A stretch of DNA of 64,000 bases from Topomyia yanbarensis (GCF_030247195.1 NC_080672.1:69605771-69669770), one strand, 5' to 3'. Positions 31,360 through 44,554 are shown, numbered from the stretch's first letter. Made by a program: numbers and translations. Notes: generated from the sequence alone by a model not told the origin.

Positions 31360-31437
31360 GTGCATAATTTGATTAATTTTTGTCTATTGGGAAAAAAGTT
31401 ACAACTAGTTAGTTGCGTTGCAATAATTTCGTGTTCG
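31360..31437 (-). mobile_element. Solo terminal fragment of a DD37E transposon
   Basis: gattaatttttgtctattgg, aaaaaagttac and caataatttcgtgttcgtcc match, in order, the right end of the full-length DD37E element (about 51615-51684), including its TIR. No transposase or second end was found nearby, so this is a terminal remnant. Confidence 0.7.
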
Positions 31438-31439
31438 TC

Positions 31440-33357
31440 CTGGTTGCAATTCACAAACCCTATCTTTTTAACCAATATCCAAACGTCGAAGATCGCATTC
31501 AGGAGCTCTTCTACTGTATTCAATTTTCCCACCAACTAATCGCAGCTTGACCTGTTTCCTTCCATTAGATAATATATCACAAAGCAGTAATTCAAAACCG
31601 GGCACCCGGTCTCAGAAAGAGAGAAAAAAAAACATTAAATAACAGAGCAGTCATAATTTATGCATCGACATAAAAGTAGATCTTCAAAATTCACAACACG
31701 CATCGCAACACCATCGCACCGACCGGGACAGCAGTGACACCCGACCGACGGAATTAAAACCGGTGACCGACATAAACCGCCAGGCAGGCAGTGCAACGCT
31801 CGTAACGCGGGCCAAACGGCCAACAACCCAAAAGAACACGTTTTGTTAAACCCCCATGTTGCATAAAAGTTCGCGTTTGCCATTCAACCGCTTATCACCG
31901 CGGCCGAATCGAGTTCCCAACCGATATGCCAAACAACCAGAAGACCAGAAAAGAAAATGAAACTACACTGCGCCAAAATGTGATATGCAAAAGCAGCGGT
32001 GGTGAACACGTAACGACCGCGTATGGATGGACTTTCGATCGACGGTGGCGTGCATTACACGGTTACAGTAGGTCACATTAGCTTTCCTTCCCGGACATCA
32101 CAATTGTAGACTTGATTTTCAGAGCGTGGAAAAAAAGTCTGTTTAGCCATCGCTAGACACCTGGTGAAAGTAAGCATTTTGTGAAATAAAACTTGAAAAA
32201 GAAATCATCATGTTCTGTCAATGTCAACTGTCAACTTAATAACAGACTTGTTTACCAACAGCCAAGCGCCACTTATCGTCTCATCAATCAATTGTTGTCC
32301 ATCGCTGTCCAAACTAATATCTGTCACCCGTTTGTCAGCTTTTACTTTCCTTCATGACCCGAGCCCCACTCGTTGGTATGCGGTTCAACTAATCATAATT
32401 TGCTTTTCCAAATGCAATCGTGCCTGACGGAAAATTGTGACAAATGAAAACGACGCAATTGCCGTGCACCGAGTACTACTGGTGCGCGACCACAGCCACA
32501 AGTGAAAGTATGTATACTACTGCAAACTATCAACCATGACGCGATTGCTGGTGCTGGTGGTGTATCTATTGGTTCGCGAGTCCGCGAATGCGCTTTAAAT
32601 TGGTAGCCATAGCGGCATAATCATGGAAATTTAAATTGTACCCCTTCGGATCAATAATGCACTACTCCAGCGACGATTGGCATGCCAATTGAGGCAATCG
32701 CGGGATAGATTTCCTAGCCTCTTTCAGATTCGTTGTCTTGTTTTTGCTTTATTGTACGGAGTTGCAGTTGCATTTCCGACTATCAAATTGGGGGGTTTGA
32801 GATGAAGGTTAGGATTTCTAATCCGGTGGTAAGTAAGTTTATGACTACGGTCAATCAGTTTGCAGTCAATTGAGTTGTTCATAGTCACTAGAGTGTATAA
32901 CCAAATGGGAAGTAAAATCATTTAGTCGGTTGCTCTGAATTGAGTCACACATGAGACAGCAGCTGCAATTATAACTTTCATACATATTTACGTAACCTCA
33001 AGTGCCACTACATCGTTCATTCTTATCCTGTGCTATGCACTCAATAATACCAGCAGCTCATCGTTTGAAGCGTGTTAACAATTGAGCCTGGGTTTCATCT
33101 TACAACGACATGTTCGTGGGACCGTGAAATTGCAAATTAGATGCTCACGACTGAGTCGATTTTCTTGAATTCATCCGGATACTGTCAGTGCTGTTAATGC
33201 TGCTTCGGAAGTATTAGAGATCTTTGATGTTGTGGAAGAGCGATTAACGCACACACGATTACAGTAACTGGTTCCTTATTTCTAGCGATACACTTTTGTT
33301 TTCTATTACCAACTCATACCGATAACTGACGCCTTATTTCACTGTTTTTGTTTCCAG
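31440..33357. other. Comparatively low-repeat DNA, no supported gene
   Basis: More balanced base composition than its surroundings, with GC-richer stretches at about 31690-31930 and 32000-32060. Possibly intron or regulatory DNA of a host gene, given the candidate exon just after it. No ORF is convincing. Confidence 0.35.
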
Positions 33358-33417
33358 GTAAGGAGTTAACTTTGAATATTAGCGCTGAAACCGAGAGCTA
33401 TCAGTATCTGGTCGAAA
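33358..33417 (+). CDS. Candidate 60-nt internal exon of an unidentified host gene
   Basis: A branch-point-like taactga (about 33323), a T-rich tract and a tttccag acceptor precede 33358. The donor gtaagt follows at 33418. Only one of the three frames is open; it reads KELTLNISAETESYQYLVE, and the length is a multiple of three. Signals on both sides are strong and the region is low in repeats. No neighbouring exon could be linked to it, and I recognise no protein, so this may be chance. Confidence 0.3.
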
Positions 33418-34454
33418 GTAAGTATTTACCCGGCTATCTACCAAAACCTGAAACCTTGAACAGATTATTTTTGCCCAAACACGAACAACAAATTGTCACC
33501 AAAGAAGCTTGAACGAAACTAGTTCGTCACATTGTGTCTAAATGGTATGACGTAACGCAGCCCGACACAGCAACCATGACACCGTATATGCCATGCCAAT
33601 ATTGGTTCCCTAGCAGCCAGAATAGCCGCGGCACGAAATGCGAATTAGTTATTTCAATACCGTCGCGGTCATCCACGGTCATGTTCGTCCGGAGGAGTCC
33701 TTCCGCCCGAGCGTGTGATCTACGGGCACGAATCACAGTCACTAGCGCAAATGAGGACCGCGTCCGCCAGTCAGTGGAAAGACATATTTTACAGTCACGA
33801 CCGCCTGGTTCGGCAAAAATCAGGTTCGTTGCTTACCGCAAATGTTCGCGAAATAATAGTGCGCTCGTTGATTGGACAATAATTGACGGCTCCTGACAGT
33901 GACAAATTTGAAAACTGAGTTTGGGTTTGGATGTGCGGTGTGTGCCTTTTCAGGTTGATGTCAAATGGAAATACATGTTGGTTTGAATGTTGTCATTGCG
34001 CTTCAGTAATTTTACAATAATTGGCTGGTAGTGGACTTCAAATTTAAGCCTTATATGCGTAATAAATTAGATATTTTTGTTAGTTTTTATTTATATATTT
34101 AGGGTTCGTCGCTTAGTGGATTAATGTCTCCATTTTCTATCGTATAAAAACAGATGGGTACATAAAATCTAAAGAGTTAACTAAAATGTAAACAAATATC
34201 CCCTTTTTAATATAAATTGATTTTTTTCTGTTACTAGAGACCATGCCCAAGTAGCCGAGATATTTTGAAAGATTTGTCGAATATATTTTCAAAACATCCC
34301 ACTGTGCACAGTGACAGTGACACAGGCTTAGAGTAAAAGGTGTATTAAAGTCAAAACATTGTCGTATCAGTACAAATAGGACGTTTTCATGTAATTTTGG
34401 CACGTTCAATTAATTTTTTATATAAAATAACATTAAAAATAAACATTTACTGTT
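33418..34454. other. No supported gene
   Basis: A 120-codon plus-strand frame at 33534-33896 overlaps a minus frame and lacks motifs. The rest is AT-rich. Confidence 0.35.
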
Positions 34455-34880
34455 CATTAGGGTGGTTCAAAGATAGTTTTTGGTCGAAACGGTTCATAAA
34501 TCATTTTTAAAGTAACTGTTGTTCACTAGATTCGTTTTTGATATTAAACCATGTCAGAAAAATAAAAATTCTCACTCATTAGGGTGACTCAAACATAATT
34601 GTTTTATGTAATCGTTCATAAAACTATTTAATTGTAATGTTAGTGCGCTGAATTTGTTTCAAATATCAAAACAGGTTAGAAATAATCCCCTTTCATTAGG
34701 GTGGCTGAAAAATAATTATTTTGTCGTAGCATTTAATATTTATTAGTAGTAATGTTTGTGCATTGCATTCCTTTTTGACATCAAAACCTTGGAGAAAAAA
34801 CACTTATTGGGGAGGCTAAAAAATAATTATTTTGTCTTTAAGTTTCTTAATTTTTTTGTTAATTGTTAGTGCATTCGAAG
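34455..34880 (+). repeat. Four tandem degenerate repeats of about 117 bp
   Basis: The unit starts cattagggtgg-t-aaa and continues with a gttcataaa block, taatgttagtgc-tt-att and a gatatcaaaac-ttagaaaa end. Copies begin at about 34455, 34577, 34694 and 34804. The last is shortened and the most diverged. Confidence 0.85.
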
Positions 34881-36225
34881 TTATTGACCGTTGTTTGTGA
34901 ATGACCCCTAAAAACTTTTTTTCAGCATAACTTCTTAAATATCATAAATAAAGCTTCAATATGTTCCACAAAGTTGTTTGTCTTATCCCGATACATATCT
35001 TTCCAGAAGAGATCATCGGTCTATCCCTTGCGACTTAGAAATTATTGGGTATTTTTTGGCAAAATTAGCAAAGTAGTAACTTTTGAACGGGCAAAAACAG
35101 GCAGCCAGTTCTAGTTGTAATTAAAAATGCTACATCAACACTATAAAACTTAATGAAGTTCACTTGTCTATCATTATCTCCAGTACAGTTATAGATGAAG
35201 TGAAAAAATTGTTGTTTTTCAAAAAAAAAATGTCCAAAATCTTCGAAAATACTCTAGGTACGAACAATTATGTGCTAATAAAAATTGTTTATTTTGACAA
35301 TTGAAATAACTTCGTAGAATATATGAAACCCGTAGAAATGATAATTGATCTTTTAAAAAAAAAATATTTTTTTGGGATCATTAAAATATAACGAGCTATA
35401 ACTTCTTAAGCATTTAAAGAAGGGACTTCGTGTATTCAGCAAAGATATTTGCGAAAGCAATCTCCACAACTTTTCCCAAGACGTTAGCTCGTTTCTTTAA
35501 CGAAAAAAAAAATTAGTTGATTAATCTCACTTATAGGAAGATTAATCACGAAAATCCTAGCAGCAAATGATAGACATTCTAGTTTTTTATAAGTATCCCA
35601 AAAATACTACTGACGTAAACTCAACCGTTTCACCGTAAACAACCAATCACCATTTGAAACTTCATATTTTTCAAAAATTGCCGAATTACTTCGAAAATAC
35701 ATGAGATCAGCCAATATTGTAACGCAGAAACTTGTCTATGTTGATAATTGAAACCTTTTTACGAAGCATACCAAACTTGTCCGAACGAGCAATAATGTTG
35801 AAGATATTATAGATAAAGACTTTGTGTCTTCAGCGAAGTTGTTGGTAAAAGCTTGCTCAACAACTTTACCGAAGACATAGTTTTAATATATGCACTCAAA
35901 AGAAAATTGATAAATATATCTCACTTTCAGCGAGTTAAATCATTAAAATAAAAACACTATTTGAAAGGGCTTGTAATGTTCACAAATTCCTCCGAAGACA
36001 TCATTGACCAAAATGTAACGATTTAGGCGTAATTAATGGATCGCATGATTTTGGCCAAAAAACACTGTGCGTTCGAAGGAAAAGCATACGAATAAAATTT
36101 CCCTAAAATCGTGAATAAAGTGTCATGGATCTATAAAGCAGTCATGTTCAATTTTCCTCCAGTAACGCCTGCATAACGCTTTTATTAGTAGAGATATTGG
36201 TTCTTGTTTTGTGAACTTCAGTCAC
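34881..36225. repeat. AT-rich decayed repeats without a gene
   Basis: Repeated phrases such as aactttaccgaagac, agatattatagata and caacttt-cc-aagac occur more than once (about 35465-35480 and 35860-35880), as in several mosquito dispersed repeats, but no ends could be defined. Confidence 0.4.
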
Positions 36226-36229
36226 GTTT

Positions 36230-37190
36230 TCACCATGTCATTACTAACTCGATTTTCTGTTTGTTTACTAGTTAACAACTTTCTGAACATTATTCATAAA
36301 ACCAAAAGTTGTCTCATGATTTCATTCATAGATTTATGAACATTATTCAGAGTTCGACGATACGACATGAACTGATTCATGGTTTGTTACTTGTTGATCC
36401 GATTTTCGTGGTTGTGCATTAGTTTACCAAATCAAAACATTTTCTCGTCAACTACTCCACGAAACTCGGATTATTACTCATGAATACTTTGAATCTTCTA
36501 GTTCAAAACTATTCCTAATCCAAAAGTCGCGATTCGATATCCGTGCTCGTGTAAAAAAATCTTTATGTCTACGTGAACTAATTCATGATACCTATCAAAT
36601 TGTCGCGACGTGAAATAGCTCACAAAATCAAGAAAGATTTTTCACGAATAGTGAATTAGTTCATGATTCCTAGTATAATAATAGTCATGACTGATCATTT
36701 GTTCTCATGAAATAGTTCACAAAATCGGAAAATATTCATGTATACGTGAACTGATTCATGATTCATAGGGAAATAATAACGACTGGCCATTCCTATGCGT
36801 GTACTAGACCACGAAATCATTAAATGTTATTCATGTATTCGTAAATCGGTTCAAGATTTGTAGTATGAATTATATTAATGGTAGTGAATGAAGTAGTTCA
36901 TAATTCCCAATATAATAGTCACGCCTGACCATGCGTGCCCGAGAAATAGCTCATAAATTCGTAAAATATTGTTCATGTCTTCATGAAGTGGCTCATGATT
37001 CCTTGTGTAAGTCACAACTGACCATTCGTGCTCGTAAAATAGTTCACAAAACCCTTAAATATCGTTGATGTATTCATTTTATTACACAATATTCACGACT
37101 GATTATTTTTGCTCGCAGAATAGTTTACAAAATCATTAAATATTATTCATGGATTCGTGAGCTGGTTTATGATTCCTAGCACATGCTTCA
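36230..37190 (+). repeat. Degenerate satellite with GTGAACTGATTCATGATTCC and AAATAGTTCACAAAATC blocks
   Basis: Each unit contains attcatg-attcgtgaact, gattcatgattcctag, cacgactgaccattcgtgctcg and aaatagttcacaaaatcat. The last block recurs near 36613, 36711, 36805, 36947, 37038 and 37121, giving an irregular spacing of roughly 80-140 bp. Divergence is high, so this is an old array. Confidence 0.75.
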
Positions 37191-38892
37191 CGCTCTATCT
37201 CGAGTGCTTGTGATATTCCTAACATATCCCTAATAATTTTCAATTTCATGCAACCCTGTAGGGGAATGTGGTCGGTTGCCGGCACTGGTCTATTGTCGGC
37301 ACCCCGGCGTAACTTTTCGCAGAAAGCAGACCTGGTCGTTCTGATAAATATTATTTGCGTTATATTAGGACGTTCTTTTTTTGCTGTTTTCTGAAGCAAA
37401 CAGACTCCTACATTCTGTTCTACAAACAAAATATTTTTTGTGCAGGTGAAAATCTACTAGGAAGTTATTTGTTATCATTTGCACAGTGTTATAACATGAA
37501 GTAAATTGATCGAAAAAGTAATCGCATTAAATATTTTCGACGTGAATTCTTTCTACTTTGCGATTCAACATTGAATGCCACCGAAATATTCGCAACATTT
37601 TTTTTCAATTCTCATAAAAAATAGGTTATCGGCATCCAAACATGATCGGTTGTCGGCTCTTCATTTTGGTGGCAAATGCTGAATTCTCCACAGCCAAATA
37701 AATAAGGGAATTTTTAAACTGGTCTAGACGGGTAGAGTTCGATTTTCGACACCATTTTGAAAACGAAGATGGCGACTGGCAGTTTTGCGGAATTCTCTGT
37801 ATGCACGGTTATGAGTCGATGCCAAAAATCGATGTCTGACACCATTTTGAGATAAAAGTACCCACATCGGAGGCTTTCCGATTCATCCATGATTTACTCT
37901 CGTTGTACGTTAACCATAGCAATCACTAGCGAGAGAGCCCTATTTTTTGGAGCGTTTTGATGGTCAGTTTTTTATCAAATTATTCTACACCATTTCCGCA
38001 TCAACATGTTCGAACGTTTTCTAGGCTACATATCTACGACACACAGAACAGTCGCCGAGATACACGCTTGTTTGGTATTATTCGAATTTATTTTTGTACA
38101 CGCTTACTGTTTTTTGTTTTGTGACCATTTTTCTTTATTTGTGCCCTTTTTAAATTTTTTCAGAAAAAATTAAGGGAAGGACGGGTCACTTTTTTACCCC
38201 CTCCCTCTCTGTGGCTGCGTTCTTGTATGGGTTTCTATCTGATTAGTCTGAAGCATTTGTCAAAAAATTGACCGACTGACGCTAATTAATAAAATGGAGA
38301 CAAGTATGCTCTTTATAATTTTTTTTCTGTAACCCGACAGGGTTACAATTTAGCACTGGGTGGATTTTTTCTCTTTAAAAAAATCTGTAAAATTCCGCTT
38401 CCCCGGATAGTCGCAAAAAAATTCAAAAGCACCAGCCCCTCTCGCTGTGGAACATAACCCCAACGAACATTGCTGTCCTCTCCAGCTAACTGCCAAGAAG
38501 ATGGAAGAAGGCATGACAACGGCATCAACTGCGAAGCATACTGCGATGTTTTTCGAGGTGTTTTGTGAGTAACTTAAAGTTTAAATCCGCTGTAACTAGG
38601 AATAGCCAAAAATAATCACGTGAGAGCTCGATTGGGATTGACCCGGTTGGACGGAATAGATCGCCTTCCCGCCAAGCAGCAGCTGATTAGCGCCAGAAAT
38701 AGCGTGGCTATTTGGAGAAGTAGAAGGAAGCTGACTTTTGCAAGCTATTTTGAGCGACTTAGTGGAATGTATTATTACAACTTAGCAAATGGTGGAGTTT
38801 TTTTGGCGGATTGCCAATGAAATTTATATTTTTTGTTTCTGTTATAAAGGTTTTAACCTTGGGGTCATTTGTCTCTTTTTCGGGTTAGAAAA
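37191..38892. other. No supported gene; two motif-bearing stretches
   Basis: ggtcggttgccggcact at about 37270 recurs loosely as atcggttgtcggct near 37650, perhaps marking a decayed TA-type MITE with subterminal repeats. A small hairpin, gtaaccc-gaca-gggttac, is at 38329-38346. A 66-codon frame at 38620-38820 has no recognised motif. Confidence 0.35.
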
Positions 38893-39715
38893 ATCTCGAG
38901 TAACTTTTTGGGTCCCATTTAGCTCCCAGAACAACTCTGCAAATTTTTAGTTCGATCGGTGAAACTATATTTTTGCGCCCACGGTTTAAAGTTTACATGG
39001 GATTTCGTATGGGGAAAACGTCTTTTGCAAATTCATTCTTCCAAGAGTCACCCGTTACCTCCTAAAAATCAATAGATGTCTGATTTTTATAGGAAATTTG
39101 TGAAGGAAACAAAGTCTAGAAGACCACAAAACGATCTGATGCTTGTGGAAAAAGTTATTAAGCAAAAACCGATTGATGCCCTGAAGATTAATGAAAATTT
39201 TACTTTTCATAGCATCACTGCTGCTGACGGTCGAATTATATACAAAATCTTTAATTTTCTCTTATTATTTACAAAAGAAGACTCAATTTATCCCTCAAAA
39301 CTTTTGCGAAGTGGTCAAAGAGTATAGAAAAATGATTTAGACACATTGAGAGAAGATCAAAACAAAATTGCATATAATTGAACAACCAACAACAGTGGTG
39401 CTAGAAAAAATGAATATTTTATCAATCGTTAGAGCATCAATTGGTTTCAGCTTAATAACTTTTTTCTCAAGCGTCAGATCGTTTCGTAGTTTTCGAGACT
39501 TTGTTTCTGTGTTAAATTTCCTACAAAAACCATATAACGGTTTATTTTTAGGAAGCAATGGGCGACCCCTGGAGGAATTATTTTGTGAAAGTTAATTTTT
39601 CCATATAAAATCCCATTTAAACTTTAAACAGTGGGCGCAAAAATATAGTTTCAGGGATCAAGCTAAGAATTTGCACAGATGTTCTAGGACCTAAATGGTA
39701 CCCAAAAAGTTGCTC
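38893..39715. repeat. Large foldback of about 820 bp, centred near 39307
   Basis: The left arm block aactttttgggtcccattt at 38902-38920 pairs with aaatggtacccaaaaagtt at 39693-39711. The tttgcgcccacggtttaaa region near 38970 and its complement near 39625 also pair. Inner arms encode matching peptides on opposite strands (for example ETKSR and VIKxKPIDAL), showing the arms are copies of one sequence. Weaker similarity extends to about 38863 and 39760. No transposase. Confidence 0.85.
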
Positions 39716-40149
39716 GGAGCTGGAATCTATTTTTTGTCCCACCCTAATGCCCACCCCTAAACATATCATGTTTCACAGCTGAATTATAAGAGTTGTTTAG
39801 AAAATGACAAGACGGAGTTAGTTCCATCCGACCGTTGTGTGTCCCACAGGGTACTCGGGTACCTTTTCAAATTTTACTTCATAAAACTCCAAGCTGGAAA
39901 TTGAATATTATTGCTGCCGTCTATCTTAGGCCAACTGTTTCTTTCTCAGTGAGGAACAATGGTCAATAGTGCCATTTGCTACTTCCATCCGCCTTCTCCT
40001 TCGTTCATGTTTACGTCCATGTCGTTGTCGCTGAAGTAGCTTTGGTTTTCACTGTTAGATGTTTGTCGTTTTTTTTGTGATTTCGAGTGACTCTGCTATA
40101 GCCGTCTTCTCTTTTGTTTATTACTTCCCTAGATTTGTTAGTAATTGGT

Positions 40150-40930
40150 TTGGGGATATCGTGAAATATCGTTTATCGGGCATTTATTCTTTGAACGGCT
40201 GCCTGTGGTGTATCAGCTGATGTCGAAAGCTGTGCGTTAGTGTTGATTGTAGTAGATAAATTTTCTTGCGTCGTTTCGGCGCATGGCTTGCCCAAGTGTG
40301 CCGTCTGGTTACAGAGCTGGTACGTGGGCATCTGGATAGAATATGAACATAGCGTTTTTTGAGTGCAGTTAATACCTTGAGATGATCTACCTTCGAACGT
40401 CAATGGTTCAGCCGCATTCGCACCACCCGATCCTCGTTGAAAATGTCAGGGAAAAAGTTTCTCCAAGTGTCATTTGTGACGCATTCCACTTCGACAAATT
40501 TTTTTTAATATAATCCGTAATAGTGCGCGATGCCAAATCGTGTTGGCGCATTTCCGTCATTGTCCATATACACGGCAATCTTGGTTTTGATGTTTTTATA
40601 TTCGTTGTCATGTTGCATGCTGTTCTTTGCTTCGAAGCTTCCTGCCTCGACTAAGGAGTTGAACGTTATTAGTACTACATTCCTCGTATGATGTAGTTGT
40701 GTGTGTTACACTTCTGTAAGCACATGTTCCATTTTTACCTTGATCAATCGGGCGCAATCCATTTTTAGATTCATTTCATTCGCACTTTGGGGGCAACGGT
40801 ACAGTTTCTGTAGGGTAACAGTCGTAACATACTTTTTCATCTCATGGCTAATATCGTTTTCACATGTACCTAGTGTTCTAAGGTATGAAAACTCGCCAAC
40901 AAACTCGTAATCATTCGAAGCCAGGTGTTT
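40150..40930 (-). pseudogene. Decayed ORF1 (gag-like) relic of a retroelement
   Basis: Minus-strand frames read MKKYVTTVTLQKLYRCP, then VLITFNSLVEAGSFEAKNS, then YKNIKTKIAVYMDNDGN, a WRNFFPDIFNEDRVVRMRL segment, EPLTFEGRSSQGIN, and a Cys/His stretch QLCNQTAHLGKPCAETT. The last resembles the nucleic-acid-binding Cys/His block followed by GKPC that is common in insect retroelement ORF1 proteins. Several frameshifts and stops are present, and no RT was found downstream. Confidence 0.5.
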
Positions 40931-41254
40931 GAAGGCGACGGATGAAGCATCTATTCAGGAGACTCTACATCATGACCGGTATACTAAGGAAAATATTTGT
41001 TTGAAAAACTGCGAAAGGAGGTGGGAAATTGCTGAATATCATTAAATTTCGACTACCAGCCCTGATTGCAGTACCGACACTCCAGTTAACGCCCTGCCAG
41101 TTTAACATTAGTACGCTTCTTTTCGCCAGGAACAGTGTTGCTAGTGGTCTGTTCGGATATCTTTGGAAAGAAATTTGTTTTCTCTGGAAATCTTGCGCAA
41201 ATTTTTTTGAAAAAAAATTATATTTTCTCGAATTGACAAGCGATATCAGCAAAA

Positions 41255-41950
41255 AGGAGAGAATTTATTCTGCACAAACGTATTGAAAACCCGACATCGC
41301 GTGGTATGAGAATCGCAAAGGAGTTGAAAATTTTCAAGACAATCATGACTTATGGCTGCAGAAATGTTTCAAGATGCATTTGTCTGTTTCCAGGAAGGCG
41401 CCACCAAGACTTGGAAGTGGTACAGTGGACCGGAACTTGTGTCAGAATGTTAGATAGCTTTCAAAGCAAATTCAGGACTTTCTGGCTTTCACGTGACTGA
41501 AAACCGCAAAGAAAAAAGGCCTGAAAAGCTGCTGGACCAAGATTAGATCAAATCTAACGGATGCATCCTTATGGAGGAATGTGTGTCAAATTTGACTTCA
41601 AACAGCTTGAGCGATTGAAGTTTGATATTGCCAGGGGTCAGGGCGATATTTCCAAGAAATATAAATATTTGCCGGCAAACCTATGATCTGGCAGGGAATC
41701 TGTAGACGTGGCCGATGGTCTTTGGTTTTCACCACAACCAACAATATGAACGAACAGTTATATAAATCAAGGAACTCGTGTTGCCGTAGTGGTACCGCGA
41801 TGATGACGTAGTCGTCATTGAGAAAGGGATGAACCCTTGGGACTCCGTCCAATCAAAATGGGGTATCATGGAAGCTAAACTGAAGAAGAGTGAGACGCTA
41901 AGATGCCATTTCAATGACCGGATATTGGAAAAAAGCAGCAATGATGTTGA
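41255..41950 (+). pseudogene. DD37E-type transposase relic, plus strand
   Basis: In order: HKRIENPTSRGMRIAKELK, a degraded helix-turn-helix part, VKFDFKQLE, KKYKYLPANL, IWQGICRRG (near 41688), FTTTNNMNEQLY, and a trace of the LLP segment after it. These align with the same blocks of the 50398-51684 copy. The WPDLASCH catalytic block is not recognisable. It is dead and more diverged than the other copies. Confidence 0.6.
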
Positions 41951-43765
41951 CTTGCGGTTTGTGCACGCATGAAGTCCGAAATACGAATTTTTATTCCCAT
42001 ATTTTCAGATGATGATCAAACTATGAGTGTAAGTTCAATATTTTCCAAACTGAAGCTTTCCTCAACTAAAGGAAATTTTGGCATCTCATCAATGCGAATA
42101 GCTTATCCGTCGATTCGATTGTTTGTGCAAGGACCGTTTCTCATACACCAACCGTGTGGGGTTTCAGAACAACACCGTAGTGGTGGACTTCAAGTGTTGC
42201 AGCATCGGTCCTTCCGTTTCGAAGGTAGTACTTTTGTTGAAGGATGAGTTTAGTGTTACGAATGTTACCCATATCCAGTTGCATCATATGAAGCATGTTA
42301 TACTAAAAACATTAAGAAGTTTAACACTGACTGGTAATTTTATTTAGGGGATATAGAAACATCTTGAAAAATATTTTGAGTGGAATACTGAAACTTAATT
42401 TAATTCTCCATTACAGACTCATGAACATTGAATATTGAACCAATTTTATGATATTTGGGAGTAGTACATCATACTCATCGTGCAACCTGAAGAGACTAAG
42501 ATTATAATATGATCAATAACGTAGATAACCACGCCCATGCAGGTCAGTTTTTTGGATGGGAAGGAATGTTAGTTCAACACTTGTGACTATTATAAGTATC
42601 ATAGGATAGGATTGGTCCTATTAGGTAGGGAAATGAATCAGGATATATCTTGGTAGATATTGTGATTTAGCTCATACTTCTTTTGTCTTTTCATTTTAAA
42701 TCAAAGTTTTCAGGTGTGCGACCTCCTGTAGAAATATGAATGGCGTTCTAACAGGCATTTCTATAATTACTCTTCCGCGGGGCGTTACATAGAAGGATAA
42801 AACAGCGTGGAATATTCATCTATATACAATATGATCTTAGTATAGTCGCTCGCGATCAATTTCCGAGAATTCGAGCAATTTGAACTCCAAACAAGTGAGC
42901 CGTTGGGAGTACAAAGCAAGCGTACAAACAGTATAAAAGATATCCCAAACGAATATAAAAATTCACTGCGACATGTTAATGACAAGTTGCATCTCCACTC
43001 TCCCCATCAGACACATTTCTATAATTGGGTTAAATGTCAAATTACAAATTACGACATGCGTAATAAATATAATAAACACAACGACAAGGGCTTTTGATCC
43101 ATCGGCGGTCCAGAAGAAGAATGGATAGGAGAAGAGCAATACTGGTGAAGACCGACTACCATATGAACAGCTCAAACTCGAAGGAGTGACGCAGAGTACT
43201 GCACTGGATGATTTTAAAGAAAGGACCAGGAGTGCGATTTTACGAAGTTTTAGCTTCTGGTGGCCCTAAATTTTCTGACAGAGTGAAGTTCTGTTTAGGA
43301 AAGCAAAAGTAGTACAAAGCTAGTGTCAACCTTCATGAGACCTCAAGAAGGTATTCGTCAATGTAGATTTGTCGGTAGACGGTTCCAAATTTAATTAGAA
43401 AAACTGGCTTATTTTGACACATCTACAGATCGCTTGCCACACAATAAACTTTTTGTGTAATTCGACAGCTTCATCTTAGGCCAATTCAAAAAATTTCCTA
43501 CTTGAAAATTTGCTTTATTTTAAAACGTTTCTAACCCAAAGCTTTGGAAGTTATACATTGGCGTGGAAGAACCGGTATATTAATACATGCTGTTACTTAG
43601 TGTAGAATTAGACTTCATCCACAATCGGGAATAGCGAATCCGAAAAGGTGACTATATGTAGGTGATTTACTGACTAAAAGAGCGCAAAAAAAATAAACCC
43701 GCCGGACACCACACGGTCTAATGTGTGTAAATCGGTCAAACTTTTTATTAAAAAATCAAATCATG
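41951..43765. other. No supported gene
   Basis: Short overlapping ORFs, no motifs. Some of 41960-42350 could be the decayed end of the transposase relic. No repeats identified. Confidence 0.35.
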
Positions 43766-43769
43766 TTTC

Positions 43770-44510
43770 TTTTGCAAGTTCAATTCATACAAAATAAAAA
43801 AAAAATAGTCACTTTAGCTTCTTCTTTCGCGAATGCAAATTACCGAGCCATTCGTTGGATTCCTTCCATCAAGATATGCACAGCTTCGTTGGTCACATTC
43901 CTCACCGCAGAACCAAGTTTGCCTTAAACTGAATCTCGCTGACAACTATCCTTCGCGTCTCCTTGAGACTTCGCTTGACGATTGCCTAATAGTGATCTAT
44001 TGGACGGAGCTCTGGCGTGTCGGAATAGTACCTTTCCTTGTGCACCACCTGGACGGCATACCACTCTATGACAAGATACCAAATCTGGCCAAAACAGAAC
44101 GGAACAAACTTCTACTGGTTAATAGTCCCGATTGCGATGTAAATGTCGCTCTTCAAGCCACAGGAACAGATGGCCTGCCACACGAGATATTTCTTTGAGA
44201 ACTTTGACAGCTTAGAGTGTTTGAAAATCTCTGCCCTCTTTGACGTATAACATTTTTGCCCAGGAAGCTGTTTAAAGTCAGCCTGGACGTAGGTTTCGTC
44301 ATCCTGTACCACGTAATGAAATTTCGTCAACATATTCATGTACAGCTTGCGCGATCGTTTTCTAGCGGACTTGTTTTGCTTATCGTCATGATTTGGAGCC
44401 ACCATCTTCTTGTAAGTCGACATTCCGGCTGGTTTTTTAGCTTCATAGACGGTTGCAGACGACACTTTGGATTCAACGCAATGGCAATGAATTTCAAAAA
44501 CCTTGTTTCC
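43770..44510 (-). pseudogene. DD37E-like transposase relic with internal deletion, minus strand
   Basis: The best block is 44112-44465: KKMVAPNHDDKQNKSARKR, LTKFHYVVQDDETYVQADFKQLPG and SKKYLVWQAICSCGLKSD. Beyond it the frame changes and gives a TPELRPIDHY segment near 43990-44020 and a degraded C-terminus. The WPDLASCH block is damaged (FGQIWY), and part of the centre is missing. It retains DDETY, carrying the first catalytic Asp. Confidence 0.7.
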
Positions 44511-44554
44511 ATAAATTGTAGCCTACATTAAATGCAATCGATTGATGTATAAAT

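Noticed and set aside
32123..32169. Second candidate exon between a ttttcag acceptor and a gtaagc donor
   Set aside because: Only 47 nt, a weak pyrimidine tract, and no coherent peptide beyond 15 residues. Chance is likely in this amount of sequence.
36230..37190. CRISPR-like spacing of short repeats
   Set aside because: Repeats are degenerate, unit lengths vary, there are no unique spacers or cas genes, and the genome is clearly eukaryotic.
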